This document shows, in pieces, positions 60,880-64,000 of a DNA stretch of 64,000 nt. The notes under the pieces are model-generated. The model was not told the origin of the DNA and did not search any database. It worked only from the letters and a program-made list of their open reading frames with translations. The position numbers and the translations under genes are program-made. Within the stretch, counting starts at the first letter, position 1, and the number at the start of each line of letters is the position of its first letter. Origin of the DNA: Membranipora membranacea (Eukaryota > Bryozoa > Gymnolaemata > Cheilostomatida > Membraniporidae); the NCBI GenBank assembly GCA_914767715.1, contig OU612070.1, forward strand, positions 20,510,025 through 20,574,024. Reading direction: 5' to 3'.

Positions 60880-63800
60880 ATGACGACACATTGCACAGGA
60901 TTTGAGACGGTACACGAGCGCGGACAAGGAGCTTACCAGTTTGACACCTACTATGAAAGTCTGTGTGCTCTGCAAAGTTCAGTACCACTGGCAGCAGTCA
61001 AGACCAATCTTAGTAGAAATGTGTTGGAGATAAATGCAGATAAAATCAGGTAAGACACATATAGTAAATACATTATTAAGAACTCTGCCTTATAGTGAAC
61101 TCGTATTTATTGGCAAACAGTATATTAAACTGTGATAAAATATTAGTCCTAACAAGCCTTATTCCTATATTTTTGTTTTGTAAGTTACATCATCGAACAG
61201 CAACCTATCCCATCAAATAGGCTGCACCATATGCCAAAAGAAGGAACCAGTAGCAATCTTGCTCATGCTTAAAATGTGTTTAGTGTTGGTTATTGAGCAG
61301 AGAGGTAGTAGAATTGAGTCGCCAGTGGCGACGCTCACTTTAATATTGTCTTTACTCTATAGGTTAACAGACTGGGCACCAATCCTCAAAGCTGTGAGGA
61401 TAAACAAAAGTCTAGAGAAGATTGCGATCCACAGCTTTTTTGACCCAGATCCCGAGTCTCTCAAGAGTTCATGTGAGTATTCAACTCAAGTATTCACCAC
61501 AAATTGTACATTCTATTCAGCTCAATATACTATCCCACGGCGGGTCTTCCTATGTCTTCTTCCAGGTTGTTGTTTCATTCTGGCTATTGTGATCTCGACA
61601 GGGACATGAAGATAACTGCTAAAGTTGACTATATACTAGACAAGCTAATTGATACATGTTAAATTATCAAAGTTGTAATTGTTTGTTCTGCACTATTTCA
61701 ATCTGTGCATGTGCAAGTTCCGGGACCAATTCAGCTGAACATTCTTGGGTTGTTGCGGAGGGTTGCAAAAAATTGAGTTGGGGACATGGAACTACGTCAG
61801 AGGAATTTAGGCGGAACCCATATCATACAGTATGAGAGAAATAGGCTTGATATTGTACATGTGAAGATTAATCAGGATTTATACTGCCCTTTTTAGCAAG
61901 TAATTAGGATACACAAGCAACAACAGCGGAGAGCAATTCAGATTATTTCCGTATGCTGACACAATTTTGCAGAGATCAGCTAAAACCTCAGAGCTGCGCA
62001 TGGGCAACATGTTGTTGTTCTGTTTTAGTGCAAGGATGAGCACACAAAATTGTGATAGGGTGTTATTGGTTATGTGCTAATGCAGATTCTTGGGGCCTGC
62101 TTACTCATAATGTATTTCATTCAATGACTATTGGCACCATTCTTACACATTTATCCCCGTTCATTGCAAGACAGATAGTATTTCCATAAATTAATTTATT
62201 ATTTTGCAGCCAGCACCAGCACACCGCAAAGATTCGCTGCTAGAACTCCAAGTAAACAGAAAATCCCTCCTATACATTCCAAGGATTTGACTTATCAGCT
62301 CTGTAAGGCTATCAAAGACTGTTTGTCCTGTTCTGAAAGTCTTACTAGTCTAGTATTGGAGGGTTTACCATTCAGACCTCGCGATATACATCTACTGTCC
62401 AAGGTTTGTGACATCATAAGCAGTAAAATGTGTTTGTTGTTTGCTCTTCAAAATCATAACAGAACCTAATTATCAAACTTTCTGCAGTTGATTGAATTTA
62501 TGCCACTTATCCTGATACAAGAGTGTATTCTTTGTCTGATTTAATGTTATCAACCCATCAACAGCATGTTCATTTCTCATTAAAATGAAGTTTATTTATT
62601 ATAACGGTTAATAATATTGTTTAAAACAATGATTTCGTATGTGTCGGCGTTCGGAATAAGAACAATTACCAAGATTATGCTCTGCAACCGTATTGTCAAG
62701 GCTTTTGGTTGGATCTTAAATATGAATTTGAGTGTACTATTGTAAAATGGACTACATTATATTCAACTAGAGCCTGAATATTGTCTACTTTGAGAAGTAT
62801 AGTTTATTTTTAGGGCGTATCTCGTAGCTATAGTCTAAAGGAGATATCTCTGGAATGCAGTCATGTTGGAGACACTTTGACAGGTCTGTTAATAAATGTT
62901 ACGTACTGACAAGGGTTTGCAATCAAATACATAACGCATTGTTGAGAACTGACATAGTATCTTAAAGGTAGACACAATCTCTTGTAGTTATATCAAAACA
63001 TGTAGCATATCGCTAGGTAAACTTCTTTGATACTGATAAGAAAAGTAAAAACTGTTTGGAAAATGGGGAAAAGAGAGTTAATTTGAAGTATCTGGTTGGT
63101 TCCTGGCCTGTTTCACTCTTAAATTTTGCTTATAATGATGTGGAGTGGTTAACAGAGACACTATAAAAATCACCTTACCATGCAGGAAAGTTTGGTTATG
63201 TTTAATCATAACAGGTCATAAATTTCTTATTGGTAGCCAAGCGGTTATTGAACCTACAGGCTACCAGATTTAGGCATATCAAAGTGTATGTATTGTTGAG
63301 TTGTCTGCACAATAAATAAGGGGGACAACTCTTTGTTGTAAAATCTTCATCATCTTATTCTAAATCTAACATTACATGTTATTATTTGCATCAAAATCAA
63401 AACACTATGACTACTATTGAAATATTTAGCTAGCAGTGTTTAGACTGATAATCTGGAATATTATATTATTTGTAAAGTGAAATTTTATTGTTACTTGATT
63501 CACTGATTTTTTTTGTTATCGTTATTTTAGTTCTTTGTGATGGCTTGAAGAATGCCAGCACAGTCAATGTTATAAATCTGAGTGGTTGTGGATTAGCTGA
63601 CGGAGCGGTAGAAGCTATATCTAGAGTCGTGAAGGTGAGTAAATAAAATCTTGAACTTGAAATTGTGTGGAACTTGTATTAGATCCGTTTAAGGGATGCT
63701 GACATATTGGTTTTAGATTCTGTGAATCAGGTTTCAGCATACTTTTTAAACTTCTGATCTTAATTTGAGGCTGTTAAGGAGGTGGACAACATTAAAGACT

Positions 63801-64000
63801 CAATTACTAAACGTGTAGCCCGGAAATGCCAATAATGTCTGTATAGTTGGTGTCCCATTTCTAAGACTGAAAGCGGATACTTGCGTGGTAGAATATTGTT
63901 AACCAGTCTCCTATCGTCATATATATAACTACTTGGGCAATTAGGGCCATATCAATAAAATTATAAAATTACTTGCTTTCCAGGGATCGAATTTTGAGTT
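60880..64000 (+). CDS. CEP78: centrosomal protein of 78 kDa, 5' part (runs off the window)
   Basis: Coding exons 60880-61049, 61363-61472, 62210-62403, 62814-62883 and 63531-63634, plus the start of another at 63984. Phases agree throughout. The N-terminus has 'FDTYYESLCALQSSVPLAAV', corresponding to the vertebrate CEP78 'YEYLCALQNSVPLPAV' block, then 'DWAPILKAVRINKSL' and 'SFFDPDPES'. After a Ser/Thr/Pro-rich linker, leucine-rich repeats follow: 'TYQLCKAIKDCLSCSESL', 'LKEISLECSHVGDTL' and 'VNVINLSGCGLADGAVEAI'. CEP78 is a distal-centriole LRR protein that limits the EDD-DYRK2-VPRBP ligase and supports ciliogenesis. The coiled-coil C-terminal half lies beyond the window. The ATG at 60880 was preferred over one at 60846, which is out of frame. 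No breaks seen. Confidence 0.9.

Overview
This looks like about 64 kb of AT-rich invertebrate animal (metazoan) nuclear DNA, probably from a marine species. The genes are split by many GT-AG introns. There is animal POLR2D and CEP78, a CYP2-type microsomal P450, a SEC14-like protein with a GOLD domain, glycine N-methyltransferase, a CUB/Sushi membrane protein, a tRNA-derived SINE, a decayed LINE and several short inverted-repeat (MITE-like) families. Nothing fixes the species. No prokaryotic features, rRNA or CRISPR are present. I recognised seven genes by translating exons and checking that splice phases agree.

Layout, left to right. 1-10.3 kb: no recognised gene. 10.4-20.3 kb (+): SEC14-like (CRAL-TRIO + GOLD), 10 coding exons. 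20.3-26.6 kb: intergenic, with a 688-bp fold-back transposon and a LINE remnant split by a SINE. 26.6-33.6 kb (+): glycine N-methyltransferase, with a GC/CCAAT-box promoter, a non-coding first exon and six coding exons. 35.5-38.2 kb (-) and 45.4-49.6 kb (-): two paralogous secreted cyclase / KynB-type formamidase-like genes with identical exon structure. Between them, 40.8-44.0 kb (+): a CUB + CUB-like + Sushi + transmembrane gene whose reading frame is broken twice. 44.15-44.71 kb (-): an unrecognised coding-like remnant. 51.7-57.1 kb (-): complete cytochrome P450, nine exons. 59.4-59.8 kb (-): POLR2D (RPB4) in one coding exon. 60.9 kb to the right edge (+): the 5' part of CEP78, head-to-head with POLR2D.

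These genes do not form one pathway; this is an ordinary mixed animal gene neighbourhood. GNMT, the cyclase pair and the P450 are metabolic or detoxification enzymes. POLR2D and CEP78 are housekeeping/centrosomal and may share a promoter region. The most informative unusual points are the exact exon-length conservation of the cyclase pair, the disrupted CUB/Sushi gene with a possible splice route around its stop codon, a non-acidic residue at the cooperativity glutamate of GNMT, a MITE sitting 13 bp from a P450 splice acceptor, and a SINE-in-LINE insertion whose duplicated target restores the LINE frame. I did not find a clearly new biological system.
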